Shown: positions 34,936-46,991 of the stretch, piece by piece
Layout: every line of letters begins with the position of its first letter
How positions within the stretch are numbered: the first letter of the stretch is position 1
NCBI GenBank assembly: GCA_018268465.1
Contig: JAFDWN010000037.1
Location: forward strand, 107,241 to 171,240
Source of the DNA: Actinomycetota bacterium
GTDB taxonomy: Bacteria; Actinomycetota; Actinomycetes; Mycobacteriales; Mycobacteriaceae
DNA: 64,000 nt
Direction: 5' to 3'
Translations under genes and position numbers: made by a program
The notes under the pieces: generated by a model
Told to the model about the DNA's origin: nothing
What the model saw: only the letters and a program-made list of their open reading frames with translations
The model's database searches: none

Positions 34936-36021
34936 CTACAGGTTCACCGCATCCTGCGGCGGGACCGTTTTGGTGGTATCCCGCAGGGCGCCCTTGAATT
35001 GCATTGCCCGATAAGGCCATCCGGTCGCCGTCCGCCATTGGGACACCACCAGGCCGACGCCGCCCGCCACGCCGAAGCGCGACCCCGGCAGCACATATCC
35101 CCCGTAGAGTTGGGCAACCCGGTTCCCGGCGTGATCCTCCCCCTGCCAGTCCGTTCCGACGACCGGGGTCTGCACCGGGGTGGTGTGCAGGTTGGCCACG
35201 GGTGACGCGACGACGCGATAGCCAAGCGCATAGCGCGACGACAGAAACCCGCCGAGGATCCACTTGCCCCGAGCAATCCGGCGCAGCGACAGCTCACCCC
35301 ATGTCTCACCGGCGGGGGTGATGGGTGTGGGCGTGGCACCCCACGACCAGCGCCCGTCGGCGAAACCCCAGCACCGGTAGAGGTTCCGGTCACCGATGAA
35401 GCGTGGACGGACGCGCCGCAGGATGATCCCCTTGTCGCGCTGGAACCCCGTCGACACCACGTACACCCACCCGTCGCCGGGGTCGTAATCCCACGACCAG
35501 CACTGGGCGTAGCCGCCGTGCAGATCGCCGGGGAATTTCGCATCCTCACCCAGATGCGTCCAGGAGACTCCGCTGTCCCCGGACCGCCAAATCTCGGTCC
35601 AGATGACGTTGCCGAGCCCGCGGTTGACGATCGCGTGCAGGTAGAGCGATCCGCCCACGCGCAGCAGATCCGACGGGATCACGGTGCTGATGCCGCCGCG
35701 GGTCCAGCCGGTGGACGCGTCGTCGTGGATGTAGTGCCACAGCTGGCGGGCATAGCCGGGATCGCCGCCGCCGGCGCGGTCGTAGGTGATCTCGTGAGCG
35801 GCGTCTCCGGAGCCGATCAGCAGGATCGGCGAACGCCAGTCCCCTTCGCCGACCCTGCGACCGGAGAAGGTGTCGCCGAACACCGAGACCAGCGCGCCGT
35901 TGGGCGCGATGACCGAGGCCCCCAGGTCGGTGCAGGTCGCGCCGAAGCGTTCGGTGATCCCGGGCCCCGTCAGGTCGGCGACTTTGCCATTGCGCAGTGG
36001 CGCCCTCGCGGGTGGGGCCAT
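34936..36021 (-). CDS. DUF4185 protein 1 (GH183-like)
   Basis: A 361-residue protein of the DUF4185 family: DLTGPGITERF at the start, CTDLGASV, VSVFGDTFSG and DWRSPILL follow, then beta-propeller-like repeats such as GVSWTHLG and GDLHGGYAQCW. As I recall, this family includes endo-D-arabinanases (GH183) acting on mycobacterial arabinan. No signal peptide is visible from ATG 36021, which is odd for a wall enzyme; an alternative upstream frame is discussed in the findings. It lies 125 bp from the second DUF4185 gene. Confidence 0.82.
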   Translation of the reverse strand: MAPPARAPLRNGKVADLTGPGITERFGATCTDLGASVIAPNGALVSVFGDTFSGRRVGEGDWRSPILLIGSGDAAHEITYDRAGGGDPGYARQLWHYIHDDASTGWTRGGISTVIPSDLLRVGGSLYLHAIVNRGLGNVIWTEIWRSGDSGVSWTHLGEDAKFPGDLHGGYAQCWSWDYDPGDGWVYVVSTGFQRDKGIILRRVRPRFIGDRNLYRCWGFADGRWSWGATPTPITPAGETWGELSLRRIARGKWILGGFLSSRYALGYRVVASPVANLHTTPVQTPVVGTDWQGEDHAGNRVAQLYGGYVLPGSRFGVAGGVGLVVSQWRTATGWPYRAMQFKGALRDTTKTVPPQDAVNL

Positions 36022-36146
36022 CGGGTCGACTACCTGCCGAGTCTGCTCAACGCCGCCGCGGCGAACGGACCGCCGCTGCGGGTGCCGATGGCCGTCACGG
36101 TGGCCGTCCCTTCGCCGGCGGGTCGATACCCCAGACTATGTCGGGG

Positions 36147-37481
36147 TCAGCCCGTTGTGTTCGACAGCGTCGTGCGTAGCAGCATGACGCTGTAGTTCGA
36201 CCACAGCGACAGGGTGAAGTACAGGTCCTGACCCTTCGACCACGGATGGATGTACGGCGCGTAGATGCCGCCGGGGATGTCGGTGGTCTTGACGATGGTG
36301 GCGGCCTTGCTCCACGGCCCCTCGGGTTTGTCCGCCGTGCGCAGCACCACGTCGTTGAGGGTGTTGGTGTAGAGCATGACGAATTTCTTCAGGTAGTCGT
36401 TCCAGGCCACCGACATCTCGCTGCCGGGCGCCCACACCACCTGGACCGCCAGGAACGGTAGGCCCTTGATCCAGCCCAACGGCGTGTAGTACTCGTAGGC
36501 GGATTTGTCGGCCACGGAGTTCTCGGCGACGCGGTAGAGGAACGGCATGCCGCCGCGGCCCGCGCCGGTGCCGTAGGCGTAGACGTAGCCGCCGGAGCGC
36601 AGGTATGCGGCCATCTGGAAATTCTGGTCGCCCCAGACGAATTGGACGCCGGGCACGGTGTTGAACCAGCTCGGCCGGATGCTCGATTGCGGCACCGTCC
36701 AGGTTTCTCCGTTGTCGTCGGAGACCGCGACGGCGGAGAAGTTCGTCGACCACTGCCCGGGGTTGCCCCATTGGCTCACCGACATGAAGTTGACGTATTG
36801 CCTTGTGCCGACGGAGATCCCGGCCGTGGGGATCACGGTGACCTCGGTGGCCGCCAGGCCCAGGCTGCTGATCACCTGACGGGAGAAGTTGGTCCGGCTC
36901 GCCGAGATGACCGGGGACCCCGCATAGCGGTCGTTGAACCGCGTCGGCGGAATCGTCATCCCGTCGGACAGGTCGGTGTCGGCGCTGCGGAACAACGTGT
37001 TGTTGCGCCACTGCTGGTCGGGGGTGCTGCAGTCGCCGAAGGTGTCGCCGAAGGCGATCAGCACCTGTTTGTTCGCGCCGGTCTGGCCGTTGTCCCACAT
37101 GATGCCCAGGTCGGCGCCGGAGATGGTGAACCGCTGATAGGAGTCCGTGTTGGGTCCGGTCAGCCAGTCGACCACTGTGGCGGTCGCCGCCGACGGTGCG
37201 GCCGCGGCCCTGGCGGCGGTGTTGGGCGCCACGGCGGTGTCGGCCGCCTGTTCGGGCGTGCTGGTCACCCCGGCCAGGATCGCCGGCTTGCGCCCGATCG
37301 GCAGGTGCAGCACCGAGATGATCTGCGACAGCGACGGCGTCGCCGATCGCGAGGATGCGCTGGCGGTGGGCACCGAACACGGATCGGCGGCCGCCGGTGG
37401 CGCGGCGACGAGAGGGACGACGAGGGCGACCGCCGCCGCCGACGCAATCGACATCGTGGCGAGTCGCCGGGGGCCGGGCAT
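36147..37481 (-). CDS. Secreted DUF4185 protein 2 (GH183-like)
   Basis: A 444-residue protein with a Sec-type signal peptide (residues ~1-33, cleavage near PPAAADP), a low-complexity Ala-rich linker to ~100, and a DUF4185 domain. Domain marks are WLTGPNTDSYQRF, ADLGIMWDNG, IAFGDTFGDC, RNNTLFRSADTDLSDGM and the C-terminal YAPYIHPWSKGQDLYF. It is most like the third DUF4185 protein near 48 kb. It probably acts in the cell wall, perhaps on D-arabinan. It is divergent from the DUF559 gene across 260 bp that contain repeat copy B. Confidence 0.85.
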   Translation of the reverse strand: MPGPRRLATMSIASAAAVALVVPLVAAPPAAADPCSVPTASASSRSATPSLSQIISVLHLPIGRKPAILAGVTSTPEQAADTAVAPNTAARAAAAPSAATATVVDWLTGPNTDSYQRFTISGADLGIMWDNGQTGANKQVLIAFGDTFGDCSTPDQQWRNNTLFRSADTDLSDGMTIPPTRFNDRYAGSPVISASRTNFSRQVISSLGLAATEVTVIPTAGISVGTRQYVNFMSVSQWGNPGQWSTNFSAVAVSDDNGETWTVPQSSIRPSWFNTVPGVQFVWGDQNFQMAAYLRSGGYVYAYGTGAGRGGMPFLYRVAENSVADKSAYEYYTPLGWIKGLPFLAVQVVWAPGSEMSVAWNDYLKKFVMLYTNTLNDVVLRTADKPEGPWSKAATIVKTTDIPGGIYAPYIHPWSKGQDLYFTLSLWSNYSVMLLRTTLSNTTG

Positions 37482-37624
37482 GTCACACCTTTCGCAGGGC
37501 GCTTCGGGCGACTCGTCAGCGGATGAGCCAGAAGCGGGAACGATGTGACTCTAGTGACTGAAGTGATTGCTGCGCCAAATGAGGAGGGCAACCGGAATGG
37601 TTCCGTTACCGTGTCGAGACTCGC

Positions 37625-37688
37625 CGCCGCCGACTGCACGGTTGTTTGCGGGCTCTCTCGCGAAACGCGTACACCTTCCGTACGGTCG
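37625..37688. repeat. 64-bp imperfect palindrome, copy B
   Basis: This copy runs from CGCCGA to TCGGCG. It shares CGGTTGTT, GCGGGC, CTCGCG and GCGTA at the same offsets as copy A, with about 49 of 64 positions identical and no gaps. The paired arms CTGCACGG and CCGTACGG differ from copy A but still pair with one mismatch. It lies 54 bp upstream of the preferred DUF559 start; an apparent start at 37646 lies inside the repeat. Confidence 0.8.
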
Positions 37689-37741
37689 GCGAGGAAAAAT
37701 TGGTGCGGTCGAGGCACTCCCGGCCCGGTGACGATCGAGGA

Positions 37742-38596
37742 GTGCGCATCGTCGTCGCCACCGAAGTGCTCGCCAGCGGGGCCCTCACCCGCCGCGACCT
37801 CACCCGGCGGTACACCAAGGTGTATCGCAACGTCTACGTCCGCAACGATGCGGAAGTGACCGCGCTGGACCGGGTGCATGCCGCATGGCTGTGGTCGGGA
37901 CGGCAGGCGACGATGGTCGGGCACTCCGCGGCGCTGTTGCTCGGCAGCAAGTGGATCCCGGCCGACACACCCGTCGAACTGGTGCACCGCCGCCGCCCGG
38001 GCGCCAGGGGAATCCTGGTGCGTAGCGACCGGATCGCCGACGACGAGGTGTGCGTCCAGCGTCGGATCCGGTGCACCACGACGGCGCGCACGGCCTACGA
38101 CCTCGGCAGGCGGCTGGACGGGGAGGAAGGCGTGATCCGCATCGACGCACTGCTGAACTCGACGCGGGTCGGCATCGACGAGATCGCCTCTCTCGCGACG
38201 CGTTACCCGGGCGCCAGGGGAATCCGGCAGCTGCGCAGCACCCTGAGCCTGGTCGACGGCGGCGCCGAATCCCCGCAGGAAAGCAGGCTGCGGCTGCTGC
38301 TCATCCGATCCGGGCTGCCGCGACCCACCGTCCAGATACCGGTACGCGACGCGACCGGACGCGTGGTGCGCCGACTCGACATGGGCTGGCCCCGGTGGCT
38401 GGTCGCCGTGGAGTACGACGGTGCACACCACTGGACGGACCCGGTGCGGCATTCCGCGGATATCGAGCGCCTGGAGTTCCTCGCGTCGCTGGGCTGGACG
38501 ATCGTGCGGGTCAGCGCCACCCAGCTGCGCAGCCAGCCCCGCGCCGTCGTCGACCGGACGCGGAACGCGTTGCGGCGGGCTGGCTTTCCCGGGTGA
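37742..38596 (+). CDS. DUF559 (endonuclease-like) protein
   Basis: A 284-residue protein. The N-terminus RIVVATEVLASGALTRRDL resembles a winged AbiEi-like antitoxin/regulator region. The C-terminus holds a DUF559 PD-(D/E)xK-like fold with LDMGWPRWLVAVEYDGAHHW and GWTIVRVSATQL. Such proteins occur in many mycobacterial copies and resemble very-short-patch-repair nucleases, but no activity is known to me. GTG 37742 is preferred; starting at 37646 would add residues encoded by repeat copy B. Its stop is seven bases before repeat copy C. Confidence 0.82.
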   Translation: MRIVVATEVLASGALTRRDLTRRYTKVYRNVYVRNDAEVTALDRVHAAWLWSGRQATMVGHSAALLLGSKWIPADTPVELVHRRRPGARGILVRSDRIADDEVCVQRRIRCTTTARTAYDLGRRLDGEEGVIRIDALLNSTRVGIDEIASLATRYPGARGIRQLRSTLSLVDGGAESPQESRLRLLLIRSGLPRPTVQIPVRDATGRVVRRLDMGWPRWLVAVEYDGAHHWTDPVRHSADIERLEFLASLGWTIVRVSATQLRSQPRAVVDRTRNALRRAGFPG

Positions 38597-38602
38597 TACG
38601 CC

Positions 38603-38666
38603 CGCCGAAAGTACGGCTGTTCACGGGCTCACTCGGGAGACGTGTGCGGCAACGGTGCACTCGGCG
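38603..38666. repeat. 64-bp imperfect palindrome, copy C
   Basis: Bounded by CGCCGAA (38603-38609) and TCGGCG (38661-38666), it aligns without gaps to copy A at about 46 of 64 positions. It lies in the convergent gap after DUF559 and overlaps the last ~46 bases of the mmpL coding region, so the final ~15 residues of that transporter are encoded by the repeat. Confidence 0.8.
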
Positions 38667-40855
38667 CGGCGGCCGACAGCACGCCAGGGCTGCGGGGCCC
38701 ACCAGTTCAGGCGGCCGAGCACCTTCATCGAGGCGGGCAGCAGCACCATCCGCACCAGCGTCGCGTCGACCAGCACCGCCAGCGTCACCCCGACGCCGAA
38801 CATCCGCATGATCGACACGTGCGCGGCGATCAGCGCCGAGAAGGTGACCGCCATCAGCACTGCCGCGGCGGTGACGACCCGCCCGGTGTGGGCGAGTCCG
38901 AGGGCCACACTGTTCTCGTTGTCGGCGCGGGTCTGCCCGGAGGCCAACCAGAATTCGCGGATCCGCGAAATGAGGAAGACCTCGTAGTCCATCGACAACC
39001 CGAACACCAGACAGAACAACAACACCGGAACGCTCGCGACGACCGTGCCCGTGGGTGTGGTGCCGAATGCGCCCAGGTGGCCGTCCTGGAACACCCACAC
39101 CAGCGCACCGAATGCGGCGGTCAGCGATAAGACGTTGAGCAGCAGCGCTTTCAGTGGCAGGACCAGGCTGCCCGAAAGCACGAACAGCAAGACGAAGCTG
39201 ACCGCGCCGATGATCGCGAGCACGTAGGGCAGCCGTGACGTCACCGCGTCGGCGCTGTCGCGGTTGATCTGCGCCCACCCCGTCATCAGCGCCTGGCTGC
39301 CGTCGGGTACCGGCACGGCGTGGATGTCGTCGAGTTGCCGCTCCGATTCGGGCGTGTAGAGCGGCGCGGTGGAGTTGACCGTCAGGAATGCGCTGCCGTT
39401 CGACAGACCCGTTGCCGACGAGGGCGGTCCCGCCGGAGCACCACCGACGAATGCGCCAGCAGGCGAGGAGACCGCCGAAACACCCGGGACCCGGGACAGA
39501 TCCGCGGCGTAGCGGGTGAGATCGGCCGCCGACACGCCGGTGACGTCGGGCAGGACGACGGTCACGTCGGTCAGGGTGTTGACGGCGAAGCCCTCGCGCA
39601 GTTCGTCGCCGACCTGCCGCGCGCTGGCCGAGGCGGGCAGCAACCGGTCGTCGGGGTAACCGAATGCGACGCCCAGGAACGGCGCACCCGCGACCAGCAG
39701 CAGCGCGACGACCGCCAAGCCGATCGGAATTGCCCGCCGCATCACCGTTTTCGACCATCGGTACCAGAACGTCGCCTCCGCGGGCAGCGGTAGCGGTGCC
39801 GGGCGTCCGCGAAGGCGACGCACGGCCGCCCGCACATCCCAGCTGTCGAGCCGCGGTCCGAGCAGGACGATCACCGCCGGTGTCACCAGCATGGAGGCGG
39901 CCGCCGCGAACACCACGACGGCAACCCCGGCGTAGGCGAACGACCTGAGGAAGTTCATCGGGAACAACGCCAGCGCGATCATCGACAGCGACACCGTCGT
40001 CGCCGAGAACAGCACGGTCCGCCCGGCGGTGCCCATGGTGCGCGCCAGCGCATCGTCCTTTCCGGCGCCGGCGGCGAGTTCGTCGCGGAAACGGCTCACG
40101 ATCAAAAGCGTGTAGTCGATGGCCAGCGCCAGCCCCAGGGCAAGACTGAGATTCAGCGCGAACACCGACACCTCGGTGACGTAGGTCAGGACGCGCAAGG
40201 CGGCCATCGAGCCGACGACCGCGAAGACCCCGACGGTCAGGGGCAGCGCGGCGGCGAGCAGCCCGCCGAACACCCAGACCAGCACGGCGAAACTCACCGG
40301 TACCGCGATCGCCTCCATCACCAGCAGGTCTTTTTTGGTCTGGTCGACGATCTGGAGGTATCCCATGACATCACCGCCGGCCCGCACCGTCACCCCGTCC
40401 GGATGTGGCAGCAGCTCACTGAGCTCCCTGGCGTGCGACTGCGCGGCGGATTCCCCGCCGGATACCCCGGCGACGATCAGCCCGGTGTTCCCGTTCCTGC
40501 TGACGAGTGCGTGCGCGGCCGCCGGCGGCGCCGTCCAGGCCGACTGCACCGCGGTCACGTAGGGCAGGCGGGTCAGCGTCGCGACGATGTCGGCGGCTGC
40601 CGCCCGCGCGGCCGCGCTGTGGACGCCGTCGTCACCGGTGACGGCGATGACGACGTGCATATCGCCCTGGCCGTGCGTCGTCGCGAGCAGGTGGGAAGCA
40701 CGCCAGGACTCCGACGTGGGGTCACGAAACCCGCCGTTGGACAGATCGCCGACGACCGGCGCCCCGAACACGGCCGCGGCCGTGAGCACCAGCAGCGCGA
40801 CGGCGATGATCCGCCGGGGTGCCGTGATCGCGAGGCGGGCGACTGCCTGCAGCAT
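38621..40855 (-). CDS. MMPL-family RND transporter
   Basis: A 744-residue membrane protein with the MMPL two-repeat plan: helix 1 (RRIIAVALLVLTAAAVFG), an exterior loop to ~165, five or six helices at ~180-360 including LALAIDYTLLIVSRFRDEL, a second loop, and a second bundle with FGLSMDYEVFLISRIREF. The IDY and MDY motifs mark the proton path. The ~740-residue length is closer to YdfJ/ActII-3-type exporters than to the ~950-residue lipid-specific MmpLs. The last residues (AECTVAAHVSRVSP) come from repeat copy C. Confidence 0.88.
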   Translation of the reverse strand: MLQAVARLAITAPRRIIAVALLVLTAAAVFGAPVVGDLSNGGFRDPTSESWRASHLLATTHGQGDMHVVIAVTGDDGVHSAAARAAAADIVATLTRLPYVTAVQSAWTAPPAAAHALVSRNGNTGLIVAGVSGGESAAQSHARELSELLPHPDGVTVRAGGDVMGYLQIVDQTKKDLLVMEAIAVPVSFAVLVWVFGGLLAAALPLTVGVFAVVGSMAALRVLTYVTEVSVFALNLSLALGLALAIDYTLLIVSRFRDELAAGAGKDDALARTMGTAGRTVLFSATTVSLSMIALALFPMNFLRSFAYAGVAVVVFAAAASMLVTPAVIVLLGPRLDSWDVRAAVRRLRGRPAPLPLPAEATFWYRWSKTVMRRAIPIGLAVVALLLVAGAPFLGVAFGYPDDRLLPASASARQVGDELREGFAVNTLTDVTVVLPDVTGVSAADLTRYAADLSRVPGVSAVSSPAGAFVGGAPAGPPSSATGLSNGSAFLTVNSTAPLYTPESERQLDDIHAVPVPDGSQALMTGWAQINRDSADAVTSRLPYVLAIIGAVSFVLLFVLSGSLVLPLKALLLNVLSLTAAFGALVWVFQDGHLGAFGTTPTGTVVASVPVLLFCLVFGLSMDYEVFLISRIREFWLASGQTRADNENSVALGLAHTGRVVTAAAVLMAVTFSALIAAHVSIMRMFGVGVTLAVLVDATLVRMVLLPASMKVLGRLNWWAPQPWRAVGRRAECTVAAHVSRVSP

Positions 40856-40892
40856 GTAAGCAACGTAGGAATCGCCGCGCGGCGCGTCACGC

Positions 40893-40904
40893 GTAGTCGA
40901 CTAC
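40893..40904. promoter_or_regulatory. GTAGTCGACTAC palindrome upstream of mmpL
   Basis: A perfect 12-bp palindrome in the short gap between the mmpL start (40855) and the DUF1918 stop (40906). A second GC-only palindrome lies at 40873-40884. It could be an operator for a TetR-like repressor of the transporter; no regulator gene is adjacent. Confidence 0.35.
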
Positions 40905-40905
40905 C

Positions 40906-41142
40906 TCAGTGTGGCGCCCGGTGCCGCTGAGCCCGCTCCTCGGCGGCCTGCTGTTCCTGGGCCGTGACGACGATGGCGTCCGGCCCCGGATACACCGTGG
41001 AGTCGTGTTCGTCGCCGAGCCAGTGCACGACATAGGGCGGGGAACCGTCCTGGGTGCGCACCTCGGTGATCAGGCCGCGCACGTCGGCGTGGTCGACCGT
41101 CGTCCCCTTGATCACCAGCCAGTCTCCCACCTTGGCCTTCAT
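40906..41142 (-). CDS. DUF1918 small protein
   Basis: A 78-residue soluble protein starting MKAKVGDWLVIKG and containing HWLGDEHDSTVYPGPDA, typical of DUF1918, an SH3-like small domain common in actinobacteria. AAGGAGTC precedes the ATG at 41142, so longer frames are rejected. Function is unknown. Confidence 0.9.
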   Translation of the reverse strand: MKAKVGDWLVIKGTTVDHADVRGLITEVRTQDGSPPYVVHWLGDEHDSTVYPGPDAIVVTAQEQQAAEERAQRHRAPH

Positions 41143-41354
41143 CACCGACTCCTTCCACTCGCCTCCTCCCATGGTGCGCGCATCGGGTCGCCCAGGGAAT
41201 AGGCGCTCGGTGCGGACCCCTGACCGGCGTCGTGGCCACCCACAGTTCACGTGGCCGACTTCAACCAAACGCATCGCGTAACACGCGGGTGCCATACTTG
41301 CCCGTCTTGTCGGAGGTCGGCCCGGCCCGGGTAACAGTGATGAGGAGTGTTCAA

Positions 41355-43883
<2,529 letters not shown>

Positions 43884-43890
43884 GGCGGAC

Positions 43891-44142
43891 TCAGCCGGGC
43901 AGCCCCTGCTCTTCGGCGGGCAGGGGCGCCGGCCCCTTGATATCGGGAACCGCTTGGGGCAGTTCGGCCTTGGTCGGGCCCGCCGACTTGGTGATGGTCA
44001 CCCCGGTGCTCATATCGGAACTCAACACCGAGCCGCCGGCCCGGTCCTGCCCTACTGCCACACCCACCGCGGCCAGCGCCACGAATGCGCTGCCGGCGAT
44101 CACAGCGAGCAATCGAGCCTTGTTCGTCGTCTCCCTGGTCAC
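43891..44142 (-). CDS. Small secreted or single-helix membrane protein
   Basis: An 83-residue protein with one hydrophobic segment (ARLLAVIAGSAFVALAAVGVAV, in part residues 9-30) followed by a polar, Pro-rich exterior part. GTG 44142 is fixed by AAAGGA. It is divergent from the antigen-85-like gene across about 200 bp. No family is recognised. It may stay anchored, since no clear cleavage site follows the helix. Confidence 0.7.
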   Translation of the reverse strand: MTRETTNKARLLAVIAGSAFVALAAVGVAVGQDRAGGSVLSSDMSTGVTITKSAGPTKAELPQAVPDIKGPAPLPAEEQGLPG

Positions 44143-44262
44143 GTTGAACCGTTCCTTTCGGTAACTACCTACTTTTGGTCTAGCGAAACGCAGAGCCCAC
44201 GTATTCCGGCTGCGCAGAATTTCTTTCGCCGGCCAGGTCACAGTCCGCCACGCAGTTGATAA

Positions 44263-45414
<1,152 letters not shown>

Positions 45415-45463
45415 CACCAGACGCGCCGAGCCCGCCACAAACACGACAGCCCATGTAGCACAA

Positions 45464-45502
45464 GAACTTCCCGCGGGGGCGGGTTGCCCACGCGGGAAGT
45501 TC
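45464..45502. terminator. Bidirectional terminator hairpin
   Basis: GAACTTCCCGCG (45464-45475) and CGCGGGAAGTTC (45491-45502) form a perfect 12-bp stem around a 15-base loop. It lies between the convergent antigen-85-like gene and the gene ending at 45513. It has no T-tract, as is common in mycobacteria. Confidence 0.75.
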
Positions 45503-45512
45503 GGTTGGGGTC

Positions 45513-46163
45513 TCAGACCGACAGCAGCCGTTCGAAGAACGCCCGGTAGCGTTTGAGCGCGATACGAAGATCCTCGGTGGACGCTTCCTCGCCGCGCGCC
45601 CACTGCTCCTCCAATCGCGAGCGCGCGTGGGTGAAGTTGTCCGTCAGCTGATCGACCACGGCCGAAACGAGCGCATCGGCCTTTTGTACGCATTCCCTGG
45701 GGTCGTCGACGAACGCGGCTTGCACGTCGTCCCAGCGGGAGCGCAGCCCGGGTAGGTCGCGGTCGTCGAAGAGGGCGGTGTCGGTGGATGTTTCGGCGCC
45801 GGACGCCGACGGGCGCACGCCCCCGTTCGGAATGTCAGAACGCAGGGAGTGGTCCCCGCCCCTCCCCTCTGCGGGGTCGGTGTCGTAGGCCCCGGGGTCG
45901 CGCTGACCCCCAGACCGGTCGCGAGTTTCGTACACACCGGGCGCCTGCGGATCAGGCTGCCGGGTCGACGGGTCGTAGGACTGGGCCACTGACGGATCGT
46001 CCTGCCCGACGGGGTAGGGCTCCTCGGGTCTGGCCTCACGTGTCGCGGCCGCGCCGCGGGGGTCGTCCGGATACGGGGCGTCCGGGTAGGCCGCGTCGGA
46101 CCTGTCGGTTCGGGTGGCGTCGGCGGGACGGTCGGGTTGGATCTGCGGACCGGATGTGGTCAT
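45513..46163 (-). CDS. Helical-domain protein with disordered acidic N-terminus (paralogue 2)
   Basis: A 216-residue protein. Residues 1-~135 are disordered and rich in Asp, Pro, Arg and Gly (for example YPDAPYPDDP). Residues ~135-216 form a helical domain with RSRWDDVQAAFVDDPRECV and RYRAFFERLLSV. That domain matches the C-terminal domain of the gene just upstream. The ATG overlaps that gene's stop (ATGA). There is no signal peptide. Function is unknown; the pair is probably co-translated and may hetero-oligomerise. Confidence 0.78.
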   Translation of the reverse strand: MTTSGPQIQPDRPADATRTDRSDAAYPDAPYPDDPRGAAATREARPEEPYPVGQDDPSVAQSYDPSTRQPDPQAPGVYETRDRSGGQRDPGAYDTDPAEGRGGDHSLRSDIPNGGVRPSASGAETSTDTALFDDRDLPGLRSRWDDVQAAFVDDPRECVQKADALVSAVVDQLTDNFTHARSRLEEQWARGEEASTEDLRIALKRYRAFFERLLSV

Positions 46164-46729
46164 GCTCGTGCCTCCTTGTGGGTGTCGTTGTCGGTTTCGA
46201 GCAACTTCTCGAACAGCGCGCGGTAGTGCACGAGGGCTTCGCGCTGGACCTCCGTGCCCACATCCCCGCTCTGCTGCGACAAGTAGATGGCGTGCGCGGC
46301 CCGGTAGTCCTGGACCACCGACGGATGGTCGACCGAGATATCGGCGGCGCGTTGCTCGAAATCGTCGATGGGATAACCGCGTTCGCGCATCACCTGGGTG
46401 ACGAGGCGGTCTGCGTCACCCACTGCGCTGGCCGGACTGTCGACGAACGCGGTCTGCACCATGCGCCAGTGCTGGGCATAGTTGGCGTGCGCCGCGGCCG
46501 ACAGGGGCACGATATCGAGCTTCTTTCTGTTGCGTTCGCGGGCGGCGAGTTCGCTTTCGGCCGCCTGCTGGTCACCCATCACGCCGACCGTGCGGTCGTA
46601 CTCGGGCCCGAAATGTTCTTTCAGCCGTTCACTTCTCTTGCGTGTGCCCGCCGCACGTGCCGCGAGGGCGATCGCCACCACGGCGACCACGGCCAGCGCT
46701 GCGATCAGAATCCAACCCCAGTCAGGCAT
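46160..46729 (-). CDS. Membrane-anchored helical-domain protein (paralogue 1)
   Basis: A 189-residue protein with an N-terminal membrane helix (WGWILIAALAVVAVVAIALA), a basic stop-transfer segment and a cytosolic helical domain with HWRMVQTAFVDSPASAV and HYRALFEKLLET. The same W-x-x-VQ-x-AFVD and YRA-FE-LL pattern occurs in the overlapping downstream gene. AAGGAGG fixes the ATG at 46729. Function is unknown. Confidence 0.8.
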   Translation of the reverse strand: MPDWGWILIAALAVVAVVAIALAARAAGTRKRSERLKEHFGPEYDRTVGVMGDQQAAESELAARERNRKKLDIVPLSAAAHANYAQHWRMVQTAFVDSPASAVGDADRLVTQVMRERGYPIDDFEQRAADISVDHPSVVQDYRAAHAIYLSQQSGDVGTEVQREALVHYRALFEKLLETDNDTHKEARA

Positions 46730-46991
46730 TGTGAGGACCTCCTTGTCCGCCCTCTGGAGTACCCACGCCCGCACGCGGGAAACTCATCCCCCGATCGCGG
46801 TGGCGGAGGGGACCGGGCCGCGCTTTCCCGGCGGGCCACCGGCCATCCCGCGTGGTGCGGTCGCGCCGTTCGATGGTCAGCAAAGAGTCACCGCGCACCC
46901 GTGTGTCGGTGTCACGCGAACACGTTTGCTGCGGATATGTTCGTTGCTCACAGGGTTCTGTCAGGTTCGGGCCGCGGCGAAAAGAGCACGC

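Noticed and set aside
37646-37741. Upstream in-frame start for the DUF559 protein
   Set aside because: The added 32 residues are encoded largely by repeat copy B and do not match the usual N-terminus, which begins near VATEVLASG.
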